In this document: positions 8,891 through 17,858 of the stretch, one piece after another
Layout of the letters: every line of letters starts with the position of its first letter
Numbering within the stretch: position 1 is the stretch's first letter
Source: Alphaproteobacteria bacterium
GTDB lineage: Bacteria > Pseudomonadota > Alphaproteobacteria > Caulobacterales > Aquidulcibacteraceae
Direction of reading: 5' to 3'
Assembly (NCBI GenBank): GCA_018969015.1
Contig: JAGWZE010000004.1
Location: forward strand, 62,001 to 126,000
Length of the DNA stretch: 64,000 bases
Translations under genes and position numbers: made by a program
The notes under the pieces: generated by a model
The model's database searches: none
What the model saw: only the letters and a program-made list of their open reading frames with translations
What the model was told of the DNA's origin: nothing

Positions 8891-9556
8891 ATGCGTCGCT
8901 TCGTCGTCGCCGCCGCCGCCGCGCTCGCCGCGTGCGGGGCAAGCTTCGCTACGCCCGCCGCCGCCGCCGTTCCCGGCGCGAGCGCGTTCGACATCTACAT
9001 GAACGGCGAGCGTGTCGGCCGCCACGTCGTCACCGTCGCGCGCGCCGGCGATGACGTGCGCGCGGACGTGCGGATCGACATGGCCGGGAAGGTCGGTCCG
9101 TTCTCCTTCACCTACGCTCACCGCTGCACCGAAACCTTTCGCAACGGCGCGCTCGCCGCGCTCGATTGCGAGGACAAGGAAGGGCGGCGCACCAAGACGC
9201 TCACGGCGCGCAGCGACGCCGGCCGGATTTCGGTGCGCGCGAGCGGCCAAGAGAAGACAGCGCCGCTCGGCGTCTTGCCCTCGACCTGGTGGCGCGCGCA
9301 GACGGTCGGCGCCAAGGAACTCCTCGACACGCGCAACGGCAAGGTTCTGCCGGTCCGCATCCGGACGGTCGGCCCCGAGACGGTGCAGACCGCCGCGGGC
9401 CCCGTCGCCGCCACGCGCTACCAGCTCGAAGGCTCGACGCGCGCCGATCTCTGGTACGACCGCGACGGCCGCTGGGTGAAGATCGCCTTCCGCCTGCGCG
9501 GCCAATCCTTCGAATATCGCATGGCGACGGCGCCGGACGCCGCGCCGAGAGGCTGA
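8891..9556 (+). CDS. Exported DUF6134-like protein
   Basis: A 221-aa protein with an N-terminal export signal of about 26 residues ending APAAAA-V. LAAC at residues 12-15 could alternatively be a lipobox. The remainder is beta-rich with FDIYMNGERVGRH near the start and a late YRMATAPD, matching the conserved alphaproteobacterial family I recognise as DUF6134; the molecular function is unknown. GGAG lies 8 bases before the ATG, 14 bases after the ChrR-like gene, and its stop is 2 bases before the SDR start. The setting implies a role in the envelope part of the sigma-E-type response. Confidence 0.72.
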   Translation: MRRFVVAAAAALAACGASFATPAAAAVPGASAFDIYMNGERVGRHVVTVARAGDDVRADVRIDMAGKVGPFSFTYAHRCTETFRNGALAALDCEDKEGRRTKTLTARSDAGRISVRASGQEKTAPLGVLPSTWWRAQTVGAKELLDTRNGKVLPVRIRTVGPETVQTAAGPVAATRYQLEGSTRADLWYDRDGRWVKIAFRLRGQSFEYRMATAPDAAPRG

Positions 9557-9558
9557 TC

Positions 9559-10380
9559 ATGCCGCGCATTCCCGCCCGCAAAGAGAACGGTTTCGCCTGG
9601 GTGACGGGCGCAAGCTCCGGCATCGGCGCCGCCGTCGTTCGCCGCCTCGTTGCGCGCGGCTGGCGCGTCGCCGCCACCGCGCGACGGGCCGATGCGCTGG
9701 CCGCGCTCGCCGCCGAGAGCGGGGGCAAGGTGCACGTGGCCGCCGCCGACGTCGCCGATGCGGCCGCCATGCGCGCAGCCTATGACGGCGCCGTAGCGGC
9801 GCTCGGCCCGATCGGGCTCGTCATCGCCAACGCCGGCATCTATCTGCCCGTCGACGGTCGCCGCCCCGATCCGGACCTCTACCGCCGCACCTTCGACGTC
9901 AACCTAATGGGCGTGGTGCATGCGCTGGCCTGCGCCTTGCCGGACATGACGGCGCGCGGCGCGGGCCACGTCCATGTCGTGTCGTCCGCGACGGGCTTCG
10001 GCGGCATGCCGACATCCTCCGCGTACGGCGCATCCAAAGCCGCGCTCGTCAACATGGCCGAGTGCCTGAAGATCGAGCTCGATCGCACGGGCGTCGGCGT
10101 CTCGCTGTCGACGCCGGGCTTCGTCGAAACCCCGGCGCAGGACGACAACGCCTTCCCGAAGCCCTTCATGATCAGCCCGGAGACGGCCGCCGCGCGTATC
10201 GTCGCCGCCGTCGAGCGCGGCGGGTTCGAAACGACGTTCCCGCGCCGGTTCACGTGGATCTTGAAGGCGCTCTATGCGCTGCCGAAGCCCGTCTATCTGC
10301 CGCTGGTTCGCCGCCAGACGGGGTGGGCGGGGCCGGGCGAGCCGCCGCCGCCGACGCGCTCCGCCGCCGCGAAGGCCTGA
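9559..10380 (+). CDS. Short-chain dehydrogenase/reductase
   Basis: Classical SDR, 273 aa: TGASSGIG nucleotide loop at 16-23, NAG at 91-93, catalytic Ser in VSSATG (142-143) and Y156-x3-K160. The C-terminal extension after residue 230 (Pro/Ala rich) resembles SDRs that travel with FAD-desaturase/DUF1365/cyclopropane-synthase genes in other alphaproteobacteria. It starts 2 bases after the preceding stop, so translational coupling is likely. An NAD(P)-dependent alcohol or ketone reaction, perhaps on a lipid, is inferred from context only. Confidence 0.88.
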   Translation: MPRIPARKENGFAWVTGASSGIGAAVVRRLVARGWRVAATARRADALAALAAESGGKVHVAAADVADAAAMRAAYDGAVAALGPIGLVIANAGIYLPVDGRRPDPDLYRRTFDVNLMGVVHALACALPDMTARGAGHVHVVSSATGFGGMPTSSAYGASKAALVNMAECLKIELDRTGVGVSLSTPGFVETPAQDDNAFPKPFMISPETAAARIVAAVERGGFETTFPRRFTWILKALYALPKPVYLPLVRRQTGWAGPGEPPPPTRSAAAKA

Positions 10381-10398
10381 GCGCTTAAACCGCCGCGC

Positions 10399-11730
10399 CT
10401 AAACCGCCACAGAGTGCCGCGCGGTCGAGCCGGCGCGATAGGCGTCGAACGCCTGCGCCACGAGCCGCGCGAACGGCCGGCCCTTTTGCGTCACGCGCAC
10501 CACGTCATCGTCGATGGCGACGAGCCCGTCGGCCGCGAGCGGCGCGAGCGCATCCGCCGCGCCGGGGAAGGCGGCGAGTCCGCCGTCGGGCCGCACGTCC
10601 GCCTCGAACGCGCACAACAGGCGCTCGATGATATCGCGACGAACGCGGTCCTCCGCCGTTACGCTCCGGCCCCGGACGGTCGCGAGGCGCCCGGCCGCAA
10701 CCGCCCGCGACCAGCCGCCGAGGTCCGGTGCGTTCTGCGCGTAGCCTTGAGGATAGGTCGAGATGGCGGAGGCGCCGAAGCCGAGGAGGGCGTCCGCGCG
10801 GGCCTCCTCGTAGCCCTGGAAGCTGCGGCCGAGCCGGCCGTCCTCGGCCGCCGCCGCGAGCGGATCGTCGGCGCGGGCGAAATGGTCGAAGCCGATGGCG
10901 CGGTAGCCGTGCGCGGCGAGCGTGTCGCGGATCGCTTCGGCCTGATCGAAGCGGGTTTCGGCGTCCGGCAGCGCCGGCTCGGCGATCAGGCGCTGGCGCG
11001 CCTTGAACCACGGCACGTGGGCGTAGCCGAAGGCGGCGAGGCGATCCGGGTGAAGCCCCGCGGCGAGCGCGGCGCTGCGCTGCGCGTCGGCGAGGGTCTG
11101 GTTCGGCAGGCCGTACATCAGGTCGAGATTGATCTTCTGTACCCCGCCCACCCGCAGGCGCTCCACCGCCTCGGCCACCTGCTCGTAGGGCTGGATGCGC
11201 CCGATCGACTCCTGCACGTGCGGGTTTAGATCCTGCACCCCGAGGCTCGCCCGCGTAACGCCCACCCGCGCGAACGCCTCGATCTGGGCTGCGGTCAGCG
11301 TGCGCGGATCGAGCTCGATCGCGTGCTCCTCGAGGCCGCTGAGGTCGAACCGGGCGGCGATCTCCGCCGCCAGATCCTCGAACGCCTCCGGCGTCAGGAT
11401 GTTGGGCGTGCCGCCGCCCCAATGGATCGCCTTCACCCGCCGCGCCCGCGTCGCGCCGGCCACGATCCCGATCTCGCGCAGCAGCATGGCCGCGTACTCG
11501 AGCACGGGCGCGTCCTTGCGCGTCCCCACGGTGTGGCAGCCGCAGTACCAGCAGATGTCCCGGCAAAAGGGCACGTGCAGATAGAGGGCGAGGTCGGTGT
11601 CTTCGGGCAGCTCGCCGAGCCAGCGCTGGACCGTCTCCCCGTCCACCTGGTCGGTGAAATGGGGGGCGGTCGGGTAGCTGGTGTAGCGGGGGGCGGTCTG
11701 GTCGGCGTAGGGGCGCAGGGTCTGGTCCAT
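10399..11730 (-). CDS. hemN: Oxygen-independent coproporphyrinogen III oxidase
   Basis: Radical SAM enzyme that decarboxylates coproporphyrinogen III to protoporphyrinogen IX without oxygen in haem synthesis. The cluster motif CxxxCxxC is C56, C60, C63. The N-terminal YTSYPTAPHF and the GGGTPN SAM-binding loop distinguish true HemN from the HemW chaperone. 443 aa, complete. No FNR/FixK box with correct spacing was found upstream. It converges tail-to-tail with the SDR gene (18-base gap) and is divergent from sdhCDA. Confidence 0.93.
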   Translation of the reverse strand: MDQTLRPYADQTAPRYTSYPTAPHFTDQVDGETVQRWLGELPEDTDLALYLHVPFCRDICWYCGCHTVGTRKDAPVLEYAAMLLREIGIVAGATRARRVKAIHWGGGTPNILTPEAFEDLAAEIAARFDLSGLEEHAIELDPRTLTAAQIEAFARVGVTRASLGVQDLNPHVQESIGRIQPYEQVAEAVERLRVGGVQKINLDLMYGLPNQTLADAQRSAALAAGLHPDRLAAFGYAHVPWFKARQRLIAEPALPDAETRFDQAEAIRDTLAAHGYRAIGFDHFARADDPLAAAAEDGRLGRSFQGYEEARADALLGFGASAISTYPQGYAQNAPDLGGWSRAVAAGRLATVRGRSVTAEDRVRRDIIERLLCAFEADVRPDGGLAAFPGAADALAPLAADGLVAIDDDVVRVTQKGRPFARLVAQAFDAYRAGSTARHSVAV

Positions 11731-11859
11731 TTCCCCAATGTGCGTGGGGGAAGCGCGGCGTCGATGTGGCGGGGGCGCGCGCGGCGAAACGGCGCGAAGA
11801 CCTAAGCCAAACGGCGTAGACGCTGATGTCGGTTTGGCCGAGTTTCCGTTCCGGCTCCG

Positions 11860-11887
11860 TTGACTTGAGGGGCGTCCGCCCTACGAT
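11860..11887 (+). promoter_or_regulatory. sdhC: Candidate sigma-70 promoter of sdhCDA
   Basis: TTGACT at 11860-11865, 16-bp spacer, TACGAT at 11882-11887, about 70 bases before the sdhC start. Close to the housekeeping consensus and correctly oriented. Confidence 0.55.
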
Positions 11888-11955
11888 CCGCGGCCATTGA
11901 TTTGGCCGGTCAAGGGCTTGTCCGGCCCAGGCGCGGCGAGTCCAAGAGGGGGGCC

Positions 11956-12375
11956 ATGGCCAGTTCTGGCGGTTCAGGTTCGGGCGGCACGGGAGCCGGG
12001 ACGCGCGCGCGCCCCATGGCGCCGCATCTTCAGGTCTGGCGCTGGCACGTCACCATGGCCGGCTCGATCTTCCACCGCGGGACGGGCGTGGCGCTCTACG
12101 GCGCAGCGATCGGCCTTGCGGTCTGGCTGTGCGCGCTGGCGGCCGGCCCGGACGTCTATGCCGTGGTCGACGGGCTTCTGCGCACGCTGCCGGGCGAGCT
12201 GGCGCTCTACGCGCTGTCCGTCGCCATCGCTTACCATTTCGCCAACGGGATCCGACACCTCGTGTGGGACAGCGGGCGCGGCTACAAGCCGTCCACCGCG
12301 GACGCCACCGGCTGGCTCGTGATCTTCTTCGCCCTCGTCGCGCCGATCGGCGTGTGGGCGCTCGCGCGCTTCTGA
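11956..12375 (+). CDS. sdhC: Succinate dehydrogenase cytochrome b556 subunit
   Basis: Membrane anchor that, with SdhD, binds haem b and ubiquinone in complex II. RPMAPHLQVW and SIFHRGTGVAL are the family signatures; FANGIRHLVWD in the middle helix contains the haem-ligand His. Three membrane helices. The start was chosen because AGAGGGGGG lies just before this ATG; an ATG 54 bases upstream adds a non-conserved tail. The N-terminus is Gly/Ser-rich and longer than in most SdhC. 14 bases before sdhD. Confidence 0.93.
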   Translation: MASSGGSGSGGTGAGTRARPMAPHLQVWRWHVTMAGSIFHRGTGVALYGAAIGLAVWLCALAAGPDVYAVVDGLLRTLPGELALYALSVAIAYHFANGIRHLVWDSGRGYKPSTADATGWLVIFFALVAPIGVWALARF

Positions 12376-12388
12376 GGAGCAGGCGTCC

Positions 12389-12778
12389 ATGTCCTCGACC
12401 AGCTATCGCACGCCGCTCGGCAAGGCCCGCGGCCTCGGAACCGCCAAGAGCGGCACGTCCATCCACATCGGCCAACGGGTCTCGGCGATCGCGCTCGCGT
12501 TTCTGTCGCCGTGGTTCGTGATCGCCGCTGCGCTCGGCGTGCGGGACGGTTACGCCGGCGCCGCCGCGTTCGTGTCGCATCCGGTGAACAGCGTTCTTCT
12601 GTCGTTGCTGCTCATTGCGGCGTTTTATCACATGGGCCTCGGCATGCGCGTCATCGTCGAGGACTACATCCACAAGAAGTCGACCAAACAGCTCCTGCTC
12701 ATCGGGAACATGTTCCTGTGGGTGGGCCTCACGGCAGTGAGCCTGTTCGCGGTCCTTCGCATTACCTTCGGGAGCTGA
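12389..12778 (+). CDS. sdhD: Succinate dehydrogenase hydrophobic membrane anchor subunit
   Basis: Second membrane anchor of complex II: three hydrophobic helices, with the conserved [11 protein letters not shown] segment near the start and [16 protein letters not shown] in the second helix (haem and quinone region). 129 aa, normal length. GAGGAG precedes the ATG. Co-transcribed with sdhC and sdhA. Confidence 0.93.
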   Translation: MSSTSYRTPLGKARGLGTAKSGTSIHIGQRVSAIALAFLSPWFVIAAALGVRDGYAGAAAFVSHPVNSVLLSLLLIAAFYHMGLGMRVIVEDYIHKKSTKQLLLIGNMFLWVGLTAVSLFAVLRITFGS

Positions 12779-12782
12779 TCGA

Positions 12783-14573
12783 GTGGCGGCCTATTCCTGG
12801 GTTGATCATACCTTCGACGTCGTGGTCGTCGGCGCGGGCGGTTCGGGCCTGCGCGCGGCGCTGGGCTGTGCGCAAGCCGGCCTGAAGACCGCCTGCCTCT
12901 CCAAGGTGTTCCCGACGCGCTCGCACACCGTTGCGGCGCAGGGCGGCATCTCCGCCGCGCTCGGCAACATGGGCGAGGACGACTGGCGCTGGCACATGTT
13001 CGACACCGTGAAGGGCTCGGACTGGCTCGGCGATCAGGACGCCATCGAGTATCTCTGCCGCAACGCGCCGGCCGCCGTGTACGAGCTCGAGCACTGGGGC
13101 GTGCCGTTTTCCCGCACGGAAGAGGGCCGCATCTATCAGCGCGCTTTCGGCGGCATGACGCGCAACTACGGCGAGGCGCCCGTGCAGCGCACCTGCGCGG
13201 CGGCCGACCGCACCGGCCACGCCATCCTGCACACGCTCTACGGCCAGAGCCTGAAATACGACGTCGAGTTCTTCATCGAGTACTTCGCGCTCGATCTGAT
13301 CATGGACGCCGAAGGCGCCTGCCGCGGCGTGACGGCCTGGAAACTCGAGGACGGCACGCTGCACCGCTTCCGCGCGCAGCGCGTGATCCTCGCCACCGGC
13401 GGCTATGGACGCGCCTATTTCTCCTGCACCAGCGCCCACACCTGCACGGGCGACGGCAACGCGATGGTGCTGCGCGCCGGCCTGCCGCTGCAGGACATGG
13501 AGTTCGTGCAGTTCCACCCGACCGGCATCTACGGCGCCGGCTGCCTCATCACCGAGGGCGTGCGCGGCGAGGGCGGCTACCTCACCAATTCCAACGGCGA
13601 ACGCTTCATGGAGCGCTACGCCCCGACCGTGAAGGACCTCGCCCCGCGCGACATGGTCTCGCGCGCCATGACGATCGAAATCCGCGAAGGCCGCGGCGTC
13701 GGCAAGGGCAAGGACCACATCTTCCTGCACCTCGATCACCTCGATCCGAAGATCATCCACGAGCGCCTGCCGGGCATCTCGGAAAGCGCGCGGATCTTCG
13801 CCGGCGTCGACGTCACGAAAGAGCCGATCCCGGTGCTGCCGACCGTCCACTACAACATGGGCGGCATCCAGACGAACTATCACGGCGAAGTCCTCACCAA
13901 GAAAGGCGCCGATCCGGACGCGATCGTCCCGGGCCTCATGGCGGTGGGCGAAGCCGCGTGCGTGTCCGTCCACGGCGCCAACCGCCTGGGCTCGAACTCG
14001 CTCATCGATCTCGTCGTGTTCGGCCGCGCCGTCGGCCTGCGCTGCGGCGAGATGGTGAAGGCGGGCGAGACGCAAGCCCCGCTGCCGAAGGACGCCGGCG
14101 ACAGCCACCTCGCGCGCTTCGATCGCCTGCGCAACGCGAGCGGCGGCACGCCGACCGCCAAGTTGCGCGAAGCCATGCAACGCACGATGCAGGAAACCTG
14201 CGCCGTCTACCGCACGGGCCCCGTGCTCGAGGAAGGCGTCACGCGCATGGGCCAGGTGTGGTCGGGCGCGCCGGACGTGCGCGTCACCGATCGCTCGATG
14301 ATCTGGAACACCGATCTCGTCGAAACCCTCGAGTTCGACAACCTGCTGCAGCAGGCGATGGTCACGGTGCACTCGGCGGTGAACCGCACCGAAAGCCGCG
14401 GCGCCCACGCCCGCGAAGACTTCCCCGAGCGCGACGACGATCACTGGATGAAGCACACGCTCGCTTGGCTCGACGAAAGCAACGGCGCGGTGAAGATCGA
14501 CTACCGCCCGGTGCACGCGAACACCATGACGAACGAAGTCCAGACGATCCCGCCGAAGAAGCGGGTGTACTGA
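12783..14573 (+). CDS. sdhA: Succinate dehydrogenase flavoprotein subunit
   Basis: Catalytic subunit oxidising succinate to fumarate with covalently bound FAD. The [14 protein letters not shown] dinucleotide fold is at 13-26; H48 in SHTVAAQGG is the expected flavinylation site; HPTGI and the RGEGGYL region form the substrate site; the C-terminus ends in the usual KKRVY-type tail. 596 aa. Begins with GTG, 4 bases after sdhD, with GGGAG upstream. The sdhB gene does not follow; it is found about 5 kb away. The flavinylation factor gene sdhE is also in the window. Confidence 0.97.
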   Translation: MAAYSWVDHTFDVVVVGAGGSGLRAALGCAQAGLKTACLSKVFPTRSHTVAAQGGISAALGNMGEDDWRWHMFDTVKGSDWLGDQDAIEYLCRNAPAAVYELEHWGVPFSRTEEGRIYQRAFGGMTRNYGEAPVQRTCAAADRTGHAILHTLYGQSLKYDVEFFIEYFALDLIMDAEGACRGVTAWKLEDGTLHRFRAQRVILATGGYGRAYFSCTSAHTCTGDGNAMVLRAGLPLQDMEFVQFHPTGIYGAGCLITEGVRGEGGYLTNSNGERFMERYAPTVKDLAPRDMVSRAMTIEIREGRGVGKGKDHIFLHLDHLDPKIIHERLPGISESARIFAGVDVTKEPIPVLPTVHYNMGGIQTNYHGEVLTKKGADPDAIVPGLMAVGEAACVSVHGANRLGSNSLIDLVVFGRAVGLRCGEMVKAGETQAPLPKDAGDSHLARFDRLRNASGGTPTAKLREAMQRTMQETCAVYRTGPVLEEGVTRMGQVWSGAPDVRVTDRSMIWNTDLVETLEFDNLLQQAMVTVHSAVNRTESRGAHAREDFPERDDDHWMKHTLAWLDESNGAVKIDYRPVHANTMTNEVQTIPPKKRVY

Positions 14574-14729
14574 CGGCGTCTCGGGCCATCCGCCTGGCCG
14601 CGCCAGCGCGGCTCCACCCTCCGTCACCGGCGACGCGCGTGCGTCGCCTCACACGTCCCGCCGGATAGCGGCCCGCAGTTCTGCGTGGTTCACTGAGCCC
14701 CCGACACCCAACGCATGAGGGGCCCGCCG

Positions 14730-15611
14730 ATGCCGATCGAAAGGCTGGAATTCGAGGTCGACGGCGCGCGCGTGGTCGGCGCGCTGCATCTGCCGCCCGG
14801 ACCAGGGCCATCGCCGGCCGTCGTCGTCGCGGGCCCGATGACGAGCGTCAAGGAGCAGGTCACCGGAACCTATGCCGCGGCGCTCGCACGGCGCGGTGTC
14901 GCGGCCCTGGCGCTGGATCATCGCGGCTTCGGCGAGAGCGGCGGCGCGCCGCGCCAGTACGAGGACTGGCGGCGCAAGGTCGCCGACATCCGGGCAGGGC
15001 TCGATCGTCTCGCGGCTCATGCGGCCATCGACGCCGATCGGATGGGCCTCGTGGGCGTGTGTCTCGGCTGTGGCTACGCGGCGCACGCTGCGATCGGCGC
15101 CCCGCGCGTGACGTCGCTCGGCCTCGTCGCCGGCTATTATCGCGACCCCGCGGCCATGCGCGCGCGCGATCCCGAGGGCTTCGATGCGAAAGTGGCCCAG
15201 GGCGTTGCGGCGCGGCGCGCCTACGAACGCTCCGGGGTCGCGGAGATGATCCCGGCCGCGTCGCTCGAGGGCGACGCCGCGATGCAGACGACGGACACCG
15301 TCGACTACTACACCCGCCGCGCGGCCCATCCGAACTACGTCAACGGCTTCGCCGTCATGTCGCGCGAACACTTCCTGCCGTTCGACGTGCAGGCCGCCGC
15401 GCCGGCGCTGACGATCCCCGTCACGATGGTGCATTCCCGCACGGCGCTCTCGCCGCAATGGGCGGAGTCGTTCCACGACAAGCTTCCGGGCCCGAAATCG
15501 CTGACCTGGATCGCATCGCGCGGTCAGACGGACATCTATGACGATCCCGACATCGTCGAGACGGCGACGGGACATGTCGTCGACGGGATGTTCTCGACCG
15601 GGGCTCGTTGA
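14730..15611 (+). CDS. Alpha/beta hydrolase with a Cys nucleophile (dienelactone hydrolase-like)
   Basis: Alpha/beta-hydrolase fold of 293 aa. VVVAGPMTSVKEQ and DHRGFGESGG frame the oxyanion region. The nucleophile elbow reads GVCLG, placing Cys (residue 111) where Ser is usual; Cys here is typical of dienelactone hydrolases. The late GHVVDG segment could supply the His. The second ATG was chosen because GAGGGG lies 8 bases upstream; the first ATG, 15 bases earlier, has none. First gene of the block that separates sdhA from sdhB. Substrate unknown. Confidence 0.8.
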   Translation: MPIERLEFEVDGARVVGALHLPPGPGPSPAVVVAGPMTSVKEQVTGTYAAALARRGVAALALDHRGFGESGGAPRQYEDWRRKVADIRAGLDRLAAHAAIDADRMGLVGVCLGCGYAAHAAIGAPRVTSLGLVAGYYRDPAAMRARDPEGFDAKVAQGVAARRAYERSGVAEMIPAASLEGDAAMQTTDTVDYYTRRAAHPNYVNGFAVMSREHFLPFDVQAAAPALTIPVTMVHSRTALSPQWAESFHDKLPGPKSLTWIASRGQTDIYDDPDIVETATGHVVDGMFSTGAR

Positions 15612-15661
15612 CGGCAGCGCTCGCCGATTATGGCGGCGCGGCGCGGGAGACTCGCCCGGCC

Positions 15662-16147
15662 TCAGCCCGAGATCGGATACTTCTCGTTCACGTACGCGAT
15701 GGAGCGGGCGATCAGCATCTCGAGCGTCGGCATATCGATGTCGGCCAGCCGCTTGATGTAGAGACAGGATTTGCCGGTCTTGACCTTGCCGAGGCGGCCA
15801 ATGAGCTCGGCTTCCTCGGCGAAGCCGTTGATCATGTAGATGACGGTCGACCCTTTGCGCGGCGAGAAGCCGATGCGGCACATCTCGCCCTCGCGCCCGC
15901 TGTCGTATCGGTACCGATACGTCCCGAACCCAACGATCGAGGGCCCCCACATGGCGGGCTTTTCGCCGGTGGCGGCCGTCATCAGCTTCACGAGAACCTG
16001 CGCGTCCCGCTTCTGATCCGGATCCGCGACGGCGCCGAGGAACGCGCTCACCGACAGCGCCGTGGGCTTCGTCTTGGTGGCGGTGGATTTCGCCGCGGAT
16101 TTTGCAGTGGGCTTGGCTTTCGATGGCGCGACGGGTGTCTTGGCCAT
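15662..16147 (-). CDS. DUF1801 domain protein with Lys/Ala-rich tail
   Basis: 161 aa. The first about 30 residues are a Lys/Ala/Pro/Thr-rich, disordered, histone-like tail. The rest is a DUF1801 (YdhG-like) domain with FGTYRYRYDSGREGEM and the TGKSCLYIKRL segment. Function unknown; some relatives are annotated as iron chaperones. A GGAGG site 6 bases before the ATG fixes the start. It converges on the hydrolase gene with a 50-base gap. Confidence 0.8.
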   Translation of the reverse strand: MAKTPVAPSKAKPTAKSAAKSTATKTKPTALSVSAFLGAVADPDQKRDAQVLVKLMTAATGEKPAMWGPSIVGFGTYRYRYDSGREGEMCRIGFSPRKGSTVIYMINGFAEEAELIGRLGKVKTGKSCLYIKRLADIDMPTLEMLIARSIAYVNEKYPISG

Positions 16148-16244
16148 GCGCGACCTCCAGTCCTCATCGCCGGGGTGCGTCGCGGCGGCGGCCCGCCACA
16201 CTCGCCGAAGCGCGCCGCGACTGTCCAGCCCGGCCGACGCCCCC

Positions 16245-16616
16245 TCACGCGTAGCTCACCACCTCCCATTCGATCCCGTCCGGATCGAAAAAATAGAAGC
16301 GCCGGCCCGGCGCGTAGTCCCCGTGGTTGAAGGGCGTGAGGCCGGCCGCCGCGACGCGCCGCTCGCAGGCGTCGAGATCATCCACCTGCACGCCCACATG
16401 ATTGAGCGGCGCGCCCTTGCCGTGCCGCCGCACGGGCGCGCTCTCGGGGGTGTAGAGTGCGACATAGCCGGCCGCGTCGCCGACATGGATCGTGCGCCCG
16501 CCAAGCGCGGAGGGGCCGCGCCAGCGCTCCTCCCAGCCGAACACGTCATGCAGCAGGCGCGCGCTGCGTTCGGGATCGGCGACGGTGAGATTGACGTGTT
16601 CGATGACGGCGCCCAT
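16245..16616 (-). CDS. VOC/glyoxalase-family protein
   Basis: Single-chain vicinal-oxygen-chelate fold, two beta-alpha-beta modules in 123 aa. Candidate metal ligands are the His in EHVNLTV (residue 7), His in NHVGVQV and Glu in IEWEVV; the PDG-IEWE ending is typical. GGGAGAG precedes the ATG. It is divergent from soxR, with a SoxR-type operator between, so it may be induced by redox-cycling agents, possibly acting in aldehyde or toxin removal (inference). Confidence 0.82.
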   Translation of the reverse strand: MGAVIEHVNLTVADPERSARLLHDVFGWEERWRGPSALGGRTIHVGDAAGYVALYTPESAPVRRHGKGAPLNHVGVQVDDLDACERRVAAAGLTPFNHGDYAPGRRFYFFDPDGIEWEVVSYA

Positions 16617-16695
16617 GCGGCTCTCCCTTGAGGTGAGGCCCCGTCGCACGCGAGCGAGCCGCACGCGCCAGGGCTTGACGCCATGACTTCTGCAA

Positions 16696-16713
16696 CCTCA
16701 AGCTCACTTGAGG
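16696..16713. promoter_or_regulatory. SoxR operator (sox box)
   Basis: CCTCAAG-CTCA-CTTGAGG, an 18-bp dyad whose 7-bp arms match the known SoxR box (CCTCAAGTTAACTTGAGG) exactly. It lies 22 bases before soxR and 80 bases before the divergent VOC gene. A TTGACC on the minus strand overlaps its edge and could be the -35 of the VOC promoter. Confidence 0.88.
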
Positions 16714-16735
16714 TCAAGGACTATTCTCTCCCCCC

Positions 16736-17269
16736 ATGCTGCAGCGCGCCCGCTCCCCGTCCGCCCCGAAACCGGCGTCGAGCCACACGCCCGAACCGCG
16801 CCCCGAACGGCGTCTGCGGGCGGATGATCTCCTGGCGATCGGCGCGCTTGCCGCCCGCACCGGCGTGTCCGTCGCCACGCTGCGCTTCTACGAGGAGAAG
16901 GGGCTCGTCGCGCCCGTGCGCAGCGCCGGCGGGCGCCGCCTCTACCGGCGCGCCGACATCCGCCGCATCTCGTTCGTGCTCATCGCCCAATCCGCCGGCC
17001 TCGAACTCGCCGAGATCGCCGCCACGCTCGCGCGCCTGCCCGAAGGCCGCACGCCCACCGCCGCCGACTGGTCCGCCATCGCCGGAGGCCTTCGCCGGCG
17101 TCTGGACGCGCGCATCGCCGCCCTGCAGGCCACAAGGGCGCGCCTCGACGGCTGCATCGGCTGCGGGTGCCTGTCCTTGAAGGCGTGCGCGCTCTACAAC
17201 GCCGAGGACCGCGCCGCGCGGCGCGGGCAGGGGCCCCGCTGGGCGCTCGGGGACGATCCGGCCGAATAG
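16736..17269 (+). CDS. soxR: Redox-sensitive transcriptional activator SoxR
   Basis: MerR-family regulator of 177 aa. An N-terminal extension of about 30 residues precedes the winged HTH (LAIGALAARTGVSVATLRFYEEKGL, spanning residues 33-57), followed by the dimer helix and the [2Fe-2S] motif C140-x2-C143-x-C145-x5-C151. Oxidation of the cluster by redox-cycling compounds activates target promoters. No Shine-Dalgarno precedes the ATG and the operator is only 22 bases away, so a leaderless or very short-leader mRNA is possible. Likely targets are the two flanking VOC genes and soxR itself; no soxS is present, as usual outside enterics. Confidence 0.93.
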   Translation: MLQRARSPSAPKPASSHTPEPRPERRLRADDLLAIGALAARTGVSVATLRFYEEKGLVAPVRSAGGRRLYRRADIRRISFVLIAQSAGLELAEIAATLARLPEGRTPTAADWSAIAGGLRRRLDARIAALQATRARLDGCIGCGCLSLKACALYNAEDRAARRGQGPRWALGDDPAE

Positions 17270-17301
17270 GTCCGGGCGCCAGCGTCGGGGAAAGGCCCGC
17301 C

Positions 17302-17706
17302 ATGCCACACGATCCGCCGACCCCCGCCGGCGTCACGCTCGCCCGCGTGACCTATCTCGTGCGCGACTATGACGAGGCGTTGGCCTTCTTCGTCGGTGCG
17401 CTCGGCTTCTCCTGCCTGGAAGACACCGATCTCGGCGGCGGCAAGCGCTGGGTGCGCGTCGGCGGGCCCGCCGGCGGCGAACTTCTCCTCGCCAAGGCGA
17501 CGACACTGGCGCAATCCGCCCGCGTCGGCGACCAGACCGGCGGCCGCGTCGGCTTCTTTCTGCATACGGACGATTTCGACCGCGACCACGCCCGCATGAT
17601 CGCCGCCGGCGTCCGCTTCCGCGAGGCGCCGAGGACGGAAGCCTATGGAAAGGTGGCCGTGTTCGAGGACCTTTATGGCGCGCCCTGGGATCTGATCGGG
17701 CGTTGA
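17302..17706 (+). CDS. VOC family protein (bleomycin-resistance/glyoxalase-like)
   Basis: 134 aa, one VOC domain: VTYLVRDYDEALAFFVGALGF opens the first module, GFFLHTDDFD the second, and VFEDLYGAPWDLIGR closes it. Several ligand positions typical of glyoxalase I are not His, so the metal site may be altered or absent. GGGGAAAGG precedes the ATG. It follows soxR by 32 bases on the same strand, presumably in its operon. Confidence 0.82.
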   Translation: MPHDPPTPAGVTLARVTYLVRDYDEALAFFVGALGFSCLEDTDLGGGKRWVRVGGPAGGELLLAKATTLAQSARVGDQTGGRVGFFLHTDDFDRDHARMIAAGVRFREAPRTEAYGKVAVFEDLYGAPWDLIGR

Positions 17707-17720
17707 GAGGGCGTGGGCGG

Positions 17721-17849
17721 ATCACCCCTCATCCGGCGCTTCGCGCCACCTTCTCCCACAAGGGGAGAAGGACCACTGCGGCGACCTTCTCCCCTTGTGG
17801 GAGAAGGTGGATCGCGAACTAAGTTCGCGAGACGGATGAGGGGTGAACC
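17721..17849. repeat. Palindromic repeat family A, copy 2
   Basis: Near-complete copy with CACCCCTCATCCGGCGC at one end and GGATGAGGGGTGAACC at the other, and the AAGGGGAGAAGG / CCTTCTCCCCTT central arms. It lies between the converging ends of the VOC and cation-exporter genes. Confidence 0.85.
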
Positions 17850-17858
17850 GCTCGCCTC

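Noticed and set aside
11897-11913. TTGAT...TCAA resembling an FNR/FixK box between hemN and sdhC
   Set aside because: The half sites are 9 bases apart instead of the 6 between TTGA and TCAA (TTGAT-N4-ATCAA), and the second half lacks the AT.
12762-14627. A 621-codon minus-strand frame opposite sdhA
   Set aside because: Antisense shadow; the composition is His/Ala/Val/Arg-rich with no recognisable domain.
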